From assembly GCF_001632365.1 (NCBI RefSeq), contig NW_024468524.1, forward strand, positions 434,392 through 498,391: a DNA stretch of 64,000 nucleotides, given 5' to 3'. Shown piece after piece: positions 33,196 to 46,516 of the stretch (the first letter of the stretch is position 1; every line of letters starts with the position of its first letter). The notes below the pieces were generated by a model. The model was not told the origin of the DNA, ran no database searches, and saw only the letters and a program-made list of their open reading frames with translations. The position numbers and the translations under genes are program-made. This stretch comes from Laetiporus sulphureus 93-53 (Eukaryota > Basidiomycota > Agaricomycetes > Polyporales > Laetiporaceae).

Positions 33196-33849
33196 CTTGG
33201 CCAGATTGTTCCGTCACGGTAAAAGCAGTGCAAGATATTTCCCTTGATCTGACCTTGCATTTTTTGTCGCCTGCCTGGCATTAGCACAGGGAGCGATTGT
33301 ATTATTCGGTCAGGCTGCATCGGCATTGCTAATGTGACCGAGGCATGCGAAAGCGGAAGGCGCTTGTAGCTTTGTGCAGCGAAAAGAGAGCCGAGCAGTA
33401 GCTAATTAGAAGCAGTCGCGCTATTATCCGACGGAGTCCCAAGCCGTACATCACGTTTGCAAGCTGTACAAATTATTTGGTGATGGTCAATGTTAACGTT
33501 GAATACAAATCCAGAAGAGGCAGGTCAGCTGCTTCTTCGAGATACCAGGCAAACAAGTGCAAATTGATCGAGCAGCGTGGCCTCCTCGACGTAGCCACAC
33601 AGCGCGAGTCCAGCGACACTGTGCGCAGACCGAGTCTCTCCATGTATGTCTCCAGTCTACTCATAATTGTGCATAGATAAAACATGCATACAGAACAGCG
33701 TCTGCACGGGTTAGCTTTCTAGCCGACATCCCCTGATGCACAGCATTCGACAATAAAGCTTCCCCATATTGGCCACCCCGACTACTTCTTCCACTCCGGC
33801 ACTCGAACGTTCTGTTGTCAAAGGGTCACTGTCGCGGGAAAGGAAACGG
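33196..33849. other. Intergenic, SEC6 upstream region
   Basis: About 650 bases between divergent genes. The SEC6 frame is open upstream of its ATG to 33769, but without another ATG. No regulatory motif assigned. Confidence 0.4.
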
Positions 33850-36253
33850 ATGTCTGCGCCCACCATATCTGCAGCACAAGCAGTTGGAGAGTACCTACAG
33901 TTTCCTGACGACCTGGCGAAGATCACCGCATTCCGCAAGAAGCTCGAGAAGGAGAAGGCCTCCATCGATGCCAGGCTGAAGAGCGGCGTCAAGGAGCAGC
34001 TGGATGCAACCCGAGAGGGTTTGCGTAAGCTGTTTAGTACGCGGAACAATCTCCAGACAATCAAGGATGAGATGGAGACGGTGGACAGGCTGTGCAATGA
34101 CCCTCAGAACACGGTCTCAACCTTTGACCAGATTAGCAGAGTAAGCGACCGAGTCAAGCTATTCGACATATATCTGATCGTACACTTAGGTGTCAATGGT
34201 GCATCGAAACTTTGAGCGTACGGAGGAGATGGTCAATAATCTGGTGGAGATGGAGTCGCACCTCGACATGCTAGAGGGCATGCTTGAGGCAGACTGCCAG
34301 GACATCCTAGGTCCGGCACCCAATCTCCTTCGTATCCACTACCAAATCAACAGGCTGGAGGCCTTCCGCAACCAGACTATGCACCAGGCCAAGAAGTCCA
34401 GCGCGCATACAAGAGCCACGCTGGCAAAGTATTTCGAGCGACTAAATCGGCTAATTGAAGCATTCGACGAGTATATCATGGCGCTTGCGAAGAACATCCT
34501 CATGATTGTCATGGAAGGCCATCCGGAGACGGTTGTGAAACTCATCAAGATTGCCGAGATTGAGGGGCGAGAGGACGAGAAGGTACGTCTAGTAGCGCTA
34601 CAATTGTTCAATGTGCTTACAAGTTCACCCCCAGGCTATAGCCATCAAGCTTGTCAAGAAAGCCGCCAAGATGGATGCGGCAGCCAAGTTCAGGTCGATG
34701 CAGGCAGACGCACGCATCATCAAGCATTACCGCATGAAAATCATGAAGAGCATCACCGAATCGATCACAGCCACGTTCGAAGAGGCCTATGCGAGCAGCG
34801 GCGAGAACCCTGCGGCTTTCATCGAGAATCTCGACTGGATCTACCAGGACCTGATCCACATAGAGACGGACGTAGTGCCGTGCTTCCCGCCGTCGTACGA
34901 GATCCACAAACATTACGTGCGCGGGTACCACAAGGCGCTGAACGCGATGCTCACAAAGATCATCAAGTCGGAACCCGAGGCGAGCGTTCTGCTGACGCTG
35001 AATGCGTGGATCAAGGAGTACAAGAAGAAGATGAAGGAGCTCGAGATCGCACCTGAGCTGCTCGAACCGCCGCTATTGGACGGCAAGGAGCAGAGCCTGA
35101 TCGAGGACTACCTCAAGCTCATCATCAGGAAGCTCGAAGAGTGGACCGCGAACCTGATGAAGACGGAGATCGCCTCCTTCATAGCGCGCGAGGAGCCGCC
35201 AGAGGTGAACGCCGACGGACTCTACGGCATGCAGGGCTCGGTTATCCTGTTCCAAATGGTCAATCAGCAAGTCGACAACGCGATGGAGAGTGGACAGGGC
35301 ATGATCCTCGCACGCGTCGTCGAGGAGGTGAGCCGCGCGATGCGCGGGGTGCAGGACCGATGGACGAAGCTCATCGAGGCGGAATACAAGAAGAACGTAG
35401 AGAAGCCAGAGGAGGTGCCCGGCGGTCTCGTCGAATACTGCATCGCGCTCGCGAACGATCAGATCAAAGCTGCAGACTTCACCGAGGCCCTCTCTGCGCG
35501 CATCGAGCCCCTCGTCTCGGAGAAGTATCGCGCGCCGATTCATGATCGCCTCAACGACGCGATCGACGGCTTCCTCGACGTCGCGAAGAAGTGCACGCAG
35601 ACGCTGATCGATATCATCTTCAACGACCTCAAGCCCGCGACGAAGCAGCTCTTCACGCAGACATGGTACGATGGGATCAGTGCGCAGATCTTCGCGACGA
35701 TTCGTGACTACATGTCCGACTACAATGCGTATCTCAACCCGACACTGTTGGAGCTGCTGGTGGAGGAGCTGCTCGACCAGTACCTGGTCACGTACCTGAC
35801 GGGCCTCGCGAATGCACCGAAACTCAAGATACCTGCCGCGCTGGAGCGCATCAAGGCGGACATTGACGAGGCGTACAAGCTGTTTGGGCAGTACAAGAAG
35901 ATGAAGGAGCTTGAACCTCAGATGCAGGTGCTCGAGATGGTCCTCTCCATGCTCGAGGCGTCTCAGAGCTTGGTGTTCCTCTCGTACTGGTCGTTCGCAA
36001 AGGTGTACGGTCCGAACATTGCATTTGTGGAAGCATTGATGAAGGCGAGAGGAGACTTGGATCGGTCTGGAGTGAGCGAGGTGATGGACAGCATCAAGCG
36101 GAAAGTGAAGGAAGAAAATCTCACTGATCGTACGTACTCATTGTTGATGATCACCAGTCTCATGCTGACCTATCTTCTATAGCACCTGAGCCGACCATCA
36201 TGAAGAAGATCTCAGTCCAAGGCGCACTCTCTCGGTTCCTCGCGCGCACATAG
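33850..36253 (+). CDS. SEC6: Exocyst complex subunit Sec6
   Basis: Sec6 is a core subunit of the exocyst, which tethers secretory vesicles to the plasma membrane at sites of growth such as the hyphal tip. Exons 33850..34140, 34190..34582, 34635..36129 and 36183..36253 give 749 residues, near the usual length. The N-terminal part (QFPDDLAKITAFRKKLEKEK, then MVHRNFERTEEMVNNLVEME) forms the coiled coil; the rest is the helical-rod CorEx fold, with FEEAYASSGENPAAFIENLD, SGQGMILARVVEEVSRAM, NDLKPATKQLFTQTWYDG and FAKVYGPNIAFVEALMKARG. The start is the first ATG in frame. The C-terminus is SVQGALSRFLART. No membrane segment. Convergent with the NAD synthetase gene, with 139 bp between stops. Confidence 0.95.
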
Positions 36254-36392
36254 ACGTTTCACTAGATGAACATTGTACACTAGCATTGTTTTCCTAGATA
36301 TCACGCTGGCATATTTATATTTATTAACTTACACGACTTTGTCTACTATCATCTTCCCTCTAGCCTCTAGGACGGTGCTTGCCTCGCGCACA

Positions 36393-39300
36393 TCAGGCTG
36401 CTTTAAGCTTGACATGATCCGCCCCCATTTGCGATCGGTCGGGAAGAATCGCGGCGATGTCGTCGATCTTCTTGAACTGCCATGGGAAGCGCGAAGGATA
36501 CAGGAACGGGCGGAGATCGTACCCTGTTATATCGTTCCGTCAGTCTAGTCTGCCGAACGAGGAAGCGAAGGCATACGGTTATCGTCGGGGCTGTATTGCT
36601 CCTGTGGCACGACATGAGGAGCTATTATAACTCTTCAATAGAACTGCGCTCACCGCGTGGTAAGACGGCGTGAGAGTCGTCATCTTGTGTCGGTTCCGAG
36701 CGTATTCGAAGAAGAAGCGCTTGACTTTGTCCGCGATCTGATGACCAGAGCAGCTCTCAGAATAACTATGTTCAGCAGAGTGATCTCGCGCCTACCTGGA
36801 CAGGGCTCAGAACAGAACCCCATTCATGCACCAGTTTCGTGAACATGCTGTACGGCCCGCATTTCTCGACCTTGCGCAGCCGTCCGAAGACGGAGAGCTC
36901 GTCGTAGGTCATTCCCATATCGGCCTATGAAGCTGAGTATTCCTGCGCACAAGTGATTCAAGACAGCCTACTTACTTCATCAGCTTGCACGTAGGTCTCA
37001 GTGATGGGCTCCAGCTCAGCAGTCGGGACTGCTTCCAGGAAGCTGACGGTCAAGCATATCAGCCTCAGAAGACTCGTCATGTAATAAAGACATCATGCGC
37101 ACCTCTCTAGGATGGGCAGCTCGAAGGCGTCTCGAGCATAGGCGATGAAGCGCTTCAAGTCCGTCTTACTGATCGCACCAATGGGGTTGACATCCGCTAC
37201 GCATACAATTGGTCACAATGCAGGATTAAAGGAGAATGCACACCACTTCTTACCGGAGGAGCAGTCGTACTTGGTCAGATAGCCCCGCAAGCTGCATTGC
37301 TCATCAGTGACGCCAAGGAGGGCATTGAGCATGTAAAATGATCCTTACCTTTCGTCGACGTTTGCACTACCGAGAACAAGCAGACCGCCTGACCTTCCTC
37401 TCACCCACGGAAGAAGCTGAGCGAACAGGTATGCAAGCACCATACGCAGTCTCGCCTACGACAGCCTTTCAGTGATATGTGTGTAGATATGATGAACGGT
37501 GCAACCGACCTGGATGTTTTGAAGAGCAAGATTCTCCGCATCTGAGCCTCCGTGTGCACGGAACCTAGGTTTCGCACCCGTCACATAAGAAAAAAGGGCG
37601 TGCACGGCGGTGACGAGTGTGTCCATGTTCAGGTCAACATGGTAGCTATGGAATACAAGGAATGCTTCGAGTGAGAATCTAGCAGCTGAGGGCCCGAAGA
37701 GGATGTTGTACGGCTCACCTGCCGATCGCCTCGGCCAGCTCCTTCGCCCGTGTCCTCGTCTCTTCGCTCGAGTTCTCCGTACCCATATAGCAGGTATGAA
37801 AGATCCTATTCGAGAGCTCGCGCGGGTCGGTGGGGATGTACGTTGAGTCTTCCGACTCTCCGACGATCCGCCGAGCGTCAGCGATGACCTGCTGGTCTGT
37901 CTGCTGCATCAGCGACGTAATACCTCAAAATATATGATGAACGCACTCCCCGCACCGGCTGCCTGCACAGCGAGGCGGCACATGGAATACACGATGACGG
38001 ACGTCGCACAGCTGTCAATACCACCGCTGAGTGGAAGGAAATAGCCCTGCGTCCTCGAGCGGCGGACATAGTCCCATAGCCAGCACGCAGGGCCCAACCT
38101 ATCGTTGATTAGAAATCAGTCGTGACAGTCATTATGCTTGTTACAGAGACACTCACGCAATCTCCTCCTCCGGTATATGGTATCTCACCTCCACCTTCGG
38201 GCTCACCACCAACTCATCCTCGTCCTTTGAGAACTGGAATTTGCACTCGCTAAGCGCAAAGTCGACCTCGATCCTCTGATAGCGCTCAGCCGCGGCGGCC
38301 TGCATGCTGCGACTGCTGATCGCACGGTGTGCGCGTACATCTTCGATGTCGATCGTCGCGGTGACGACCTCGACATCGGTGAGCGAGAATTGCGAGCCCT
38401 GTGCGAGGATCTGTCCATTCACGGCGATCATCGCGCAGCCGTCGTAGTAGAGCCGGTCGCCGTCGCAGCCTTGCTGGTTTGCATAGAGGTAGATCCCGCC
38501 GACCTATAAGTAGGGATGGGTATATGCGCAATAATGGGAGGGAGACGAAGGCCACCTTCATGGTTGCCTCCTTGATGAGCTCGACGCGCCGGTAGAGCTT
38601 GCGCAGCTCGTGGTGGCTTCCGCTGGAGTTGGTGAAGATCTCGACACCGTCGAGTCCCATGAGGATGTGCGGGCTGAAGTGGACGTCAATCAGGTTTCCG
38701 GCTTACACAAAGTCATGTTCACCAACCTCGCAGGGGTAAACAGTTCCTCGCAGAGCTCTACTCCGATGCAGGTGTCTATTGTGCTAACGACAGCATCTCC
38801 GAATGGTACTTTCGTCTTTGAGAAGCATACTCAGTCTAATCTCAAGAGCTGCACAGATCAAGTCACTTACCTGGCCAGTAACGGCATGAATAATTCTCGG
38901 GAGGTAATGGTCCTCGGTGCACCTATGCTTCATCCACGGTGTGAACCAGCGCAACTCGCGATAGTTACCATCATTGGCGAGCCACATCTTTGGGCGGATG
39001 AGGAGGATCTGGCCGCTGTGAATTATTATACGACAGTTATATATGACATTCTTGTGCACGACGGGCCTGTGAGCCTGGATGAATGGACATCCGATCAATG
39101 AACTGGATACGCACATGCCGATGTCACATAGGATACCCTTAGCCTCTTCTGACTCGAGAATCTTGGCTAGCACCTCATATGAATGCAAGGCGGTATCACC
39201 TTGCCGGAGTTAGAAAATAGGTAATCCGAATTGATCCTGTGAAAGCATACCTTCGAGGAAGTGGTCTTGACAGCCATACCCGCTGCGGTGATCAGTGTCT

Positions 39301-39630
39301 CAGTAACTACAGCTTGCGTTTGATGCATGCAGACCCACGTTATCTCAAGCTCAGGCCCGACTCGCAAGGTAGCGCCCCGCTCTTTCGCTATGCGGATACT
39401 CTCCAAGATCCGCTCGAGGTTTCCCTGTAGTCGCATCAGATCACGGTGATGATATCGTACTGTTTAAATCACCTGAAAGTCCAAGGACCACTGGTTCAGC
39501 GAGCTGCAATGACCAGAATTGGTTCAATGAATGTCTGATTAGCCAAGACCGTACCAACTGCGATGCGTTAGTTAATGGCGGGAAACGTTGTAGTGACAGC
39601 TCACGTCGCGACCGTTATTAGATGTCCCAT
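36393..39630 (-). CDS. QNS1: Glutamine-dependent NAD(+) synthetase
   Basis: Last step of NAD synthesis: amidates nicotinate adenine dinucleotide using ammonia from glutamine. A gene with about a dozen exons on the minus strand. ATG at 39630 gives [19 protein letters not shown], then [20 protein letters not shown]. The N-terminal nitrilase-like glutaminase domain shows GPELEITGYGC (catalytic Glu), [19 protein letters not shown] and [14 protein letters not shown] (catalytic Cys). The C-terminal synthetase domain shows the pyrophosphate loop [20 protein letters not shown], then LGSANVDES and [20 protein letters not shown] and a tail with [20 protein letters not shown]; stop at 36393. Exon borders within 36.6-38.1 kb are numerous and were not all fixed precisely. 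Identification is secure. Confidence 0.94.
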
Positions 39631-40118
39631 GTTCACGACTGTTCGTCACGATGCAAAGCGCGAGCAGGAGATCACGCAAGACTCGACCAGAGTCAAGCTT
39701 TGGTCGACCGTCGTGGCGTCATGCGCAGCCGGACCCGCTGATTGTTCATCGAGCGTGATCGATAGGTTGTTGCCATCAAAAAACCCAAATCATCAACGAC
39801 TTGTGGACACTTAGATGATCTACACATGCTTCGAGCGTGCTTTGTGCGCTATATTTGTCTAGAGGGACTATCTCAACGAGTAGTATGCAAAATTCCGCTA
39901 TCAGACCACAGATATTACAAGCACAGGATCATGCTCAGAGAGCTGCCATAAGTTCACAGAATCCATCGTGGAGCAGGGCTTGGAAACGAGCATGCACGGA
40001 CCTGCATTCGCTCGGATGCTGGTGCTGGCCAGCAGAGCAAATATATATCCTAAAAGTGAATAAGTTAAGCATACCAACAGGACAACCGCAAGTCAACGGG
40101 AACCCCCCTCCCCCTGCA
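39631..40118. other. Intergenic between QNS1 and the BUD20-like gene
   Basis: About 490 bases, both neighbours on the minus strand. It holds the QNS1 promoter and the 3' side of the BUD20-like gene; no further gene seen. Confidence 0.4.
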
Positions 40119-40674
40119 TCAACTACTCGTCTCTTGCATTGGAGAACGAAGCGATGTCGTCGTGGTCGTCATCCGCTTTCCTTCTCTTCCCAATCCCGCA
40201 GCACGCTCCGACTCTTCAATGGTGTACGCAGGTTCCCTGAGCGTCTTGCATCTTCGTTTGTGCACTTTGCCCCGCCAATGCGATCGTAATGCAGCATCGG
40301 TCTCGAAGTATCTATTCTCATCATTAGTATAAATACCGGGAGCAAAGAATATTTCAGTACTCACTTTGCACACTCCACACAGTAGTGCTGAGCCAAACCA
40401 GGCTTTTCAGGATCCAGCGGTTGTGCCTCGAGGATGGCTCGGTTCTTGAGGATGTCATGGGCTCAGCAAGCACACAATAAGCAAACGCGCATATACTTAC
40501 CTTTGGGTCCAGGTCTATCAGCTGTATCTGATCCAAATCCCTCGTTCGCGCCTGAAGAAAAAAGGATGAGGGACGTTTGAAGTACAACTGGCCGGTTTGA
40601 CAGACCCTCGTTCTTGCGGCTCGATGCACATCCCTTTTTGCATGATGCGTCCTAGAGCGTCTCAACCGGCCCAT
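40119..40674 (-). CDS. BUD20: C2H2 zinc finger ribosome-export factor, Bud20/ZNF593-like
   Basis: Bud20 is a shuttling pre-60S export factor. ATG at 40674 gives MGRLRRSRTHHAKRDVHRAA; introns then join RTRARTRDLDQIQLIDLDPK and NRAILEAQPLDPEKPGLAQH. The zinc finger is HYCVECAKYFETDAALRSHW followed by RGKVHKRRCKTLREPAYT: Cys-x2-Cys, then His-x5-His, as in Bud20 and ZNF593. The TRDLDQI segment and the KVHKRR basic patch after the finger are the family's other signatures. About 120 residues after splicing three short introns. The start is shared with a divergent nuclease gene 318 bp away. The C-terminal 25 residues are Ser/Thr-rich and not conserved. Confidence 0.9.
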
Positions 40675-40992
40675 GTTGCCCAGATTCTCTAGAAAGGATG
40701 GGTCTCGAGTAAACTCGTAAGGACTGGACTAACGAAGCCGCAACAACTCTGGTTGGGTTGAGGCGCCCATAGAATAGATGGGCGCCAATCGACTGACGAA
40801 GACGTGACACGACCGGATTTGGCAGTCCTCACTTCCGCTTGTAACCCAATTCCCTGCTTCACTATCAACACGATTTCGAGCCCACGAGCTGCTGTGATAG
40901 CTGTAGAGAGAAGAAGAGATAATCGAGATAAACAACGAGAGAGGCCACGGGCTGATTTTTGCAAGAAATAACTCTTAAATCATCTGTAGCAG
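40675..40992. promoter_or_regulatory. Divergent promoter BUD20-like / APN2
   Basis: 318 bases between head-to-head start codons. No TATA box or named motif is obvious. Confidence 0.45.
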
Positions 40993-43128
40993 ATGCGCAT
41001 TCTCTCTTGGAACATTGTGAGTCCATTTCCGACAGTCTGTGTTTTAGTTCTGATTGACAGTAGGTAATTAGAATGGTGTCCGAACTCTGCCAAAGTACCA
41101 CCCGTAAGTGCATCAGTGGATGTGCTTGATGTGTTTGTCGCCGAAATCTTCTGCGCAGCTGGAATTCTTTCGCATCCTTCGATGGCGTACTTGACGCGTT
41201 GAACGCGGACATTATCTGTTTCCAAGGTGCTGAACACGTCAATTGTGACAGATCGCTACTAAATATGCTTTCAGAAATGAAGTCGTCGCGTTCTCTGCTG
41301 CCGCGAGATGTCGCCATTCCTGAGGGCTACCATTCCTTCTTCTCCTTCCCGGTCAATAAAGGCGGCTACAGCGGCGTAGCAGTCTATACAAAGTCAGCCA
41401 ATGTGACTCCACTAAAGGCAGAAGAAGGTCTGTCGGGCATGATACAGCCAAAGCCTCCGCTGTCCCAGGAAGAACGCGTCTCCCCTGCATACCCGCACGC
41501 ATACGATATCGACGCGTTTTCTGACGAGAATGGCCATGTACCATCTTCCTTTGATGAGCTCGACGCCGAAGGACGTGCTCTAGTTCTTGACTTTGGCCTG
41601 TTCGTCCTCATCAACGTCTACTGCCCCGCCGAGACGTCCGACGACCGGCTGCCCTACAAGATGAACTTCCACCTACTTCTCGAAGAGCGCGTGCGGAAGC
41701 TGATTGAAGAGGAGCATCGCGAGGTCATGGTTATTGGCGACATCAACGTTGCTGCCACGCCGATGGATCACCCAGATGGACACTTGGCTAGCGTTGTTGA
41801 GACATTTTATGACCATCCGCCTCGGGCATGGCTCCGTAGATGGCTGGACCCAAACGGACCTATGGTCGATGTCATACGGACGTTCTGGCCTGATCGGAAA
41901 GGCCTGTATACATGTGCGTAGCTCATCATCTCTTTTTATTTCTGGTCTACGTGCTCATGCATCTGCAGGTTGGAACATGAAGCTTCAAGCGCGAGAGACG
42001 AATTACGGGGCACGTATTGACTACATCCTCGTCACTCAAGGCTTGCTGCCCTGGATCAAACACGGCGACATTCAAGCATCGCTCAAGGGTTCTGATCATT
42101 GCCCTATATATATTGACCTGTACGACGAGCTTACATTGGAGTCTGGGGAGACGGTCACGCTCCATGACGCTATGAAGCAGGGCACGATCAAAGATCCTCC
42201 TCGAATAGCTGCAAAATACTGGGAAGAGTTTGCTGGAAAGCAGACAGTATTATCATCCTTCTTTGGCAAGCGGTCTGAGGTGCGACATCAGGGCGGGCCG
42301 GAATCACAACGATCTTCTGATCCGCCTGTCGTGAATTCCGCGGGGCCTTCCTCTTCATCACCAACCAGCAGCTATACCCATCCATCGCAGCCGAAGCACT
42401 CCCCGCATAAGCCTTCCCGGCCTGCATTGAGGCCAACCACCGCGAAGTCTGGGCCTAGTTCTATGACGAAGCGGAAATCTTCCGACAAGTCAGCCAACAA
42501 CGGGTCAAACAAGAAGACAAAAGTAGAGCCTGGTCAGGCCGGCATCGCATCCTTCTTTTGCAAACCCTCAAAGAAGTCTCCACCAAAGGAGGCAATCGTA
42601 GTCGACTCTGATACCGACTGCGACGATGCCGATACCGCACACACGGATACCGCACACACAAGCGAAGACCATATCAGCGATTCTCGTTCTTCCCAGGATC
42701 TATTAGCATCTCAGGCTGCCCTCATTTCAGAAAGCGAAGCAACTCAGATACCCTCAAGTTCTCAGAACCACAGCAAGAGTGCTTGGTCCAACCTACTTGC
42801 CCCATTGCAGCCACCCAAATGTATCGTACATGACGAGGCCACAAAGTTGTACACCGTCAACAAGCCAGGACCGAACAAGGGCAAGACCTTCTACATTTGC
42901 TCGCGGTGAGTCTTTCTTTCGTGTGCGTACTACTGCAGGATATTCATTCCGTGCTGCAGTCCTGTCGGTCCTGGATATGACAAGGGCAAGGCAGAGCGAC
43001 TGCGGGACGAGGTGGATCATCAGTACCGGTGCAACTACTTCAAGTGGGCAAGTGAAGTCAAGCGAGAGGCATTGCAGAGTCGGCAAAGCAAGAGGAGCGG
43101 TCCTGTGGGGACCGACTCAAAATCATGA
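40993..43128 (+). CDS. APN2: AP endonuclease 2 (exonuclease III family, with GRF zinc finger)
   Basis: DNA repair nuclease acting at abasic sites and blocked 3' ends in the nucleus. Six exons (40993..41016, 41072..41103, 41159..41226, 41275..41913, 41969..42905, 42960..43128) give 622 residues. The nuclease core has MRILSWNINGVRTLPKYHP, DIICFQEMKSSRSLLPRD, VMVIGDINVAATPMDHPD, NYGARIDYILVT and LKGSDHCPIYIDLY: catalytic Asn, Glu, Asp-x-Asn and terminal Asp-His. Two PCNA-box-like motifs follow, QTVLSSFFGKR (about 42240) and QAGIASFFCKPSKK (about 42535). The C-terminal GRF zinc finger reads CIVHDEATKLYTVNKPG, TFYICSRPVGP and DHQYRCNYFKWASE. An acidic repeat DTAHT occurs near 42630. Convergent with the kinesin gene, 159 bp between stops. 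Confidence 0.95.
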
Positions 43129-43287
43129 CAAACGGTGGGACTGTACTGTTGTACATTAAATAGCCATTCCGGATCTCATGCATGTACATCACAACCCTCT
43201 CATCTCGACTCATATACTCTCCAAGCTGTACCGTACGTTTTTCAGTGTCCAGGAGTAACCAATGTAATATTAGCACAATAGAATCCA

Positions 43288-45793
43288 TCATGGTCCAATT
43301 ACCCGTGTCTGCTTCTTGGCCGTTCCAATCGTCGTGTTGTTCACCTGAAGGGAAAGTGAGCGCTGATGAATCGATAAAGCGTACGAGAGTCCGCACCTTG
43401 GTGGCAAACCGAAGGGAGCAAAGCGACTCGTTCAAGTGGGATGCCAGAGGCGACAAGTTCAGGACCATCTGCAAGGTGTTATCACAAAGTTCCGCTGCAT
43501 GATTAACAACTCACCAGGGTCTTCGAGTTGCCACTCAGAGAGTTCTGGAGCAGATACGTGAGCTGTGGAGATAAATCAGTATCAACGGCCACAATCACAC
43601 GACGGAGAGTGGTCCGACCTTCGAGTTCCGGTACGGAATATGCTTGTCGGTCTTACCCTCTCCCTTCTCTCCAAGCGCAGCGATGACATCGCCAAGGGCG
43701 CTCAAGCTCTTGTTGATGTTCTGCGTCTCCCGCAGGCGGTCCTTATCGCCAGCAGCACCGCTCTTCTCGAGCCGCTCACTACCAGCAAGATCGACGAGAT
43801 TGAGGCTGCCGTCGCACGACTCTCCCGTCAGGGAGTTCTTGCCGTAGATCCGCAAGGTGAACACCGAGTGCGAGCGCGAGGACCGCTCGTTCATGAGAGT
43901 GGCCGCTACGCTGCGGCGGGACTGCGCGAAGTTCAGGAGCGTGCTGACCTGTGCGGGTGAGGAGAGCGGCACGACGTTCACGTCGGTGACGGTCGTGCGG
44001 CCGGTCTTTGCATCGTGCTTGATTTCATGCTTCTTTCTGTCGAAATCTGCTTTTCCAAGAAGGTCGTTGATAGTCTCGTTGTACTACGACAGCGTCAGAC
44101 CATACCGAGATTTGTCAGGCGTAACGACTCACGATCTCGAGGAATTGGCCTTCCATCTTGTACTCCCATCCCTTGCTCTTCAACTGCTCTGCTTCCCGGA
44201 AGACTTGTTCGACTGCTCGAGGGATCATTCCAACAGTCGCCTCCGTCTGTGTTGCAATTGAGAACACTGAGCATGAGACAATAAGATGTGTGTCATACCG
44301 TCCCGCCTTCCATGGTGAAAGATTTGCCAGAACCAGTCTGGCCATAAGCAAACACACAGACGTTGTAGCCGTCTGTGCAGCTCTGAGCGAGTTGCGAAAT
44401 CTCCTCGAAAACCTCCGCTTGACTGGCATGCGGCTCGAACACCTCAATATGATATGAGCCATGACTGTCATCTTTGCAGGTATCAGCTTACCCGATCGAA
44501 CGCGAATATCCACTCGTCCTTGCGCTCCTGTCCAGTCGCGCTTTCGCTCGACGAGCTGAGCATAATCTCTTTGTGATCCATCTTATCCGGGAACACCATG
44601 AGCGCCTTGCACTCCTCTCTGCGCCGATCCTCCTCCTCCGGGTCGTAGTCGGGAGTGCTTGAGCCACTTTCACCAGACATCAACGATGGCAAGGAGCCAG
44701 ATGACGGGATGTCGGAAGACAACAACGGGCGCACTCGACAGAAAACACGGATATTGCCCTTCAGCTCTTGCACTTGGTTGTGAAGCTTGCGCCGTATGGT
44801 TTCGGCCTCGCGTGTCTCTATCTCCAATTCTACTATCCGCTTCCGCATTGACTCCAACTCGGCCTCGAGGTCAGACTTAGCCTTCATCTCTGCCTCTAGA
44901 TGAGCTTGCAAGGCTGTCTGATGTGCCTGTGAGGAAGAGATCTGCGTAGTAAGCGCGACATGTGCAGTCGACTGGTGGGAGACTGTCGCTTTCAAACTGG
45001 CGACAGTCTCTCGTTCCCGTTCCAAGTCATGCTGGCACATGCGAAGGTCCTCCTTGAGTTCCCGGACTTCACGATCCTTCTTGCGCATGTCAATCTCTTG
45101 CTCCTCCAGCTCTCGAGCATGCCGCTTCCGCAGCTGGTCAATCTCATCGCTCGCGCTGTCAAGCTCCCGTCGCTGCGCCATCTCCTGCGTTCTGGAAGCA
45201 GTCAGCTGCTGCGACATGGCGAGCTGGTTTCCCTGCAGTTCCGCCACTTTGACACGCTCTGCGTCCATATCCGCAGCGAGCTTAGCGGCATCTGCAGCAC
45301 GAGCAGCCTTGATAGAGGCTATCTGATCTTGCAGTGCTTGGAAACGTTTTTCTTGTGCAGACATCGGAGCGGCGCGAGCAGTCGTTGAGACTGCTCGCAT
45401 AGGCGCAGATGCGGTCCTCGTCGCCTTTGCCGCGGCGGGTCGCGTAGTGACTGTCGAACGCGCTGGCACAGGGGGCTTCGCTGATGCACTTGTTGCACGC
45501 GTCGTCCGTCTCGTCGTGACATTGGTCAGTGACGGAGCCTGGGGTTTCGTGAGCGGAGGCGGCCCCTTGCCCAGCCTAGCTATCGCAGGCCTTGTTGGAC
45601 GAGTGGGCTTGTTGATGTCTGCCTCCGCGATAGCGGGCAGCTTTCGTGGCTGCTCGTTTGCCATGGCATTTTCGTCCTGCGCAATGGCCTTGCGCTTCAG
45701 CGGATTTGGCCGTGCTGTCTGCGACGACGACATCGACGGTCCTGCAGGATGTCGAGAGTCGGGAGAGGAATGCAATCGTGGGAGACGGGACAT
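43288..45793 (-). CDS. KAR3: Kinesin-14 (Kar3/KlpA type, C-terminal motor)
   Basis: Minus-end-directed microtubule motor for spindle and nuclear movement. The N-terminal region (residues about 1-145) is rich in Pro, Arg, Thr and Ala, like the microtubule-binding tails of this class. A long coiled coil follows ([20 protein letters not shown] through [20 protein letters not shown]). The motor is at the C-terminus, introduced by the neck motif [19 protein letters not shown]. Motor motifs: [19 protein letters not shown] (P-loop), [13 protein letters not shown] (switch I), [16 protein letters not shown] (switch II) and [20 protein letters not shown]. The last exon ([18 protein letters not shown]) ends at 43288. 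ATG at 45793 is the first in frame. Four or five short introns, all in the motor. An acidic insertion [13 protein letters not shown] lies in the early motor. Confidence 0.95.
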
Positions 45794-46516
45794 CGTAAGC
45801 GAGATGAAGCGAAACCGGTTTGATGGAGAAGCGAGAAACCGAACCGCGACGCGTCGATCACGTGGGCGCGTTGGTTACTGTACCCTCGGCTTCTACCGAG
45901 TGATCGGAGACTTCCCTAAAAGCTCCTAAAAGTCATATGGTTGAGGTCAGCTTCAATATCGCTCACTTTTAGCATTCAAAGGGCTACTTTACGACACTCA
46001 AAACATAATTATGATATCTGGATGTTTCTATGTTTTGAAACTGTACGTGACGACGGTTGCTGTTCGCTTGAGGCCCAGCCAACCCTTAGCCAGGCGAGTT
46101 ATCAATCTGGAGTTTTGAAAGCACCATTTCTACGTCAGCTTTGGGGATTCTGCTGCGATTGAGGTGAGCGCTGTAACCCACATAATTGTCCAACTGAAAT
46201 TGTGGATCTTCGCTTGTTGATCCCAGAGAAATTATATAATTACCTTAAACATCCTTAGATTGTTCTACGCACAGAAAGCGAAGTACGTTATATTTCTCGT
46301 GCATGTAAACCTCAGGACGTATGCAAGGAGCGCCACAGACGTGAACAACAGGTTAGTATGTATGACTTCCCAGAGAGAATAGATATAACAATTGTTTTGG
46401 AACCATTGACATACACGCATGAGGAAAATATTTAGATGGTGCGTTCCGATACATAAAAATCCGATTGGAAACAGATTGATGATGACGAGGAAACAATATT
46501 AGCACATGTGCGATCC
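45794..46516. other. Intergenic, AT-rich, no gene recognised
   Basis: About 720 bases. The part from 45960 to 46500 is more AT-rich than its surroundings. No frame of note. Confidence 0.4.
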
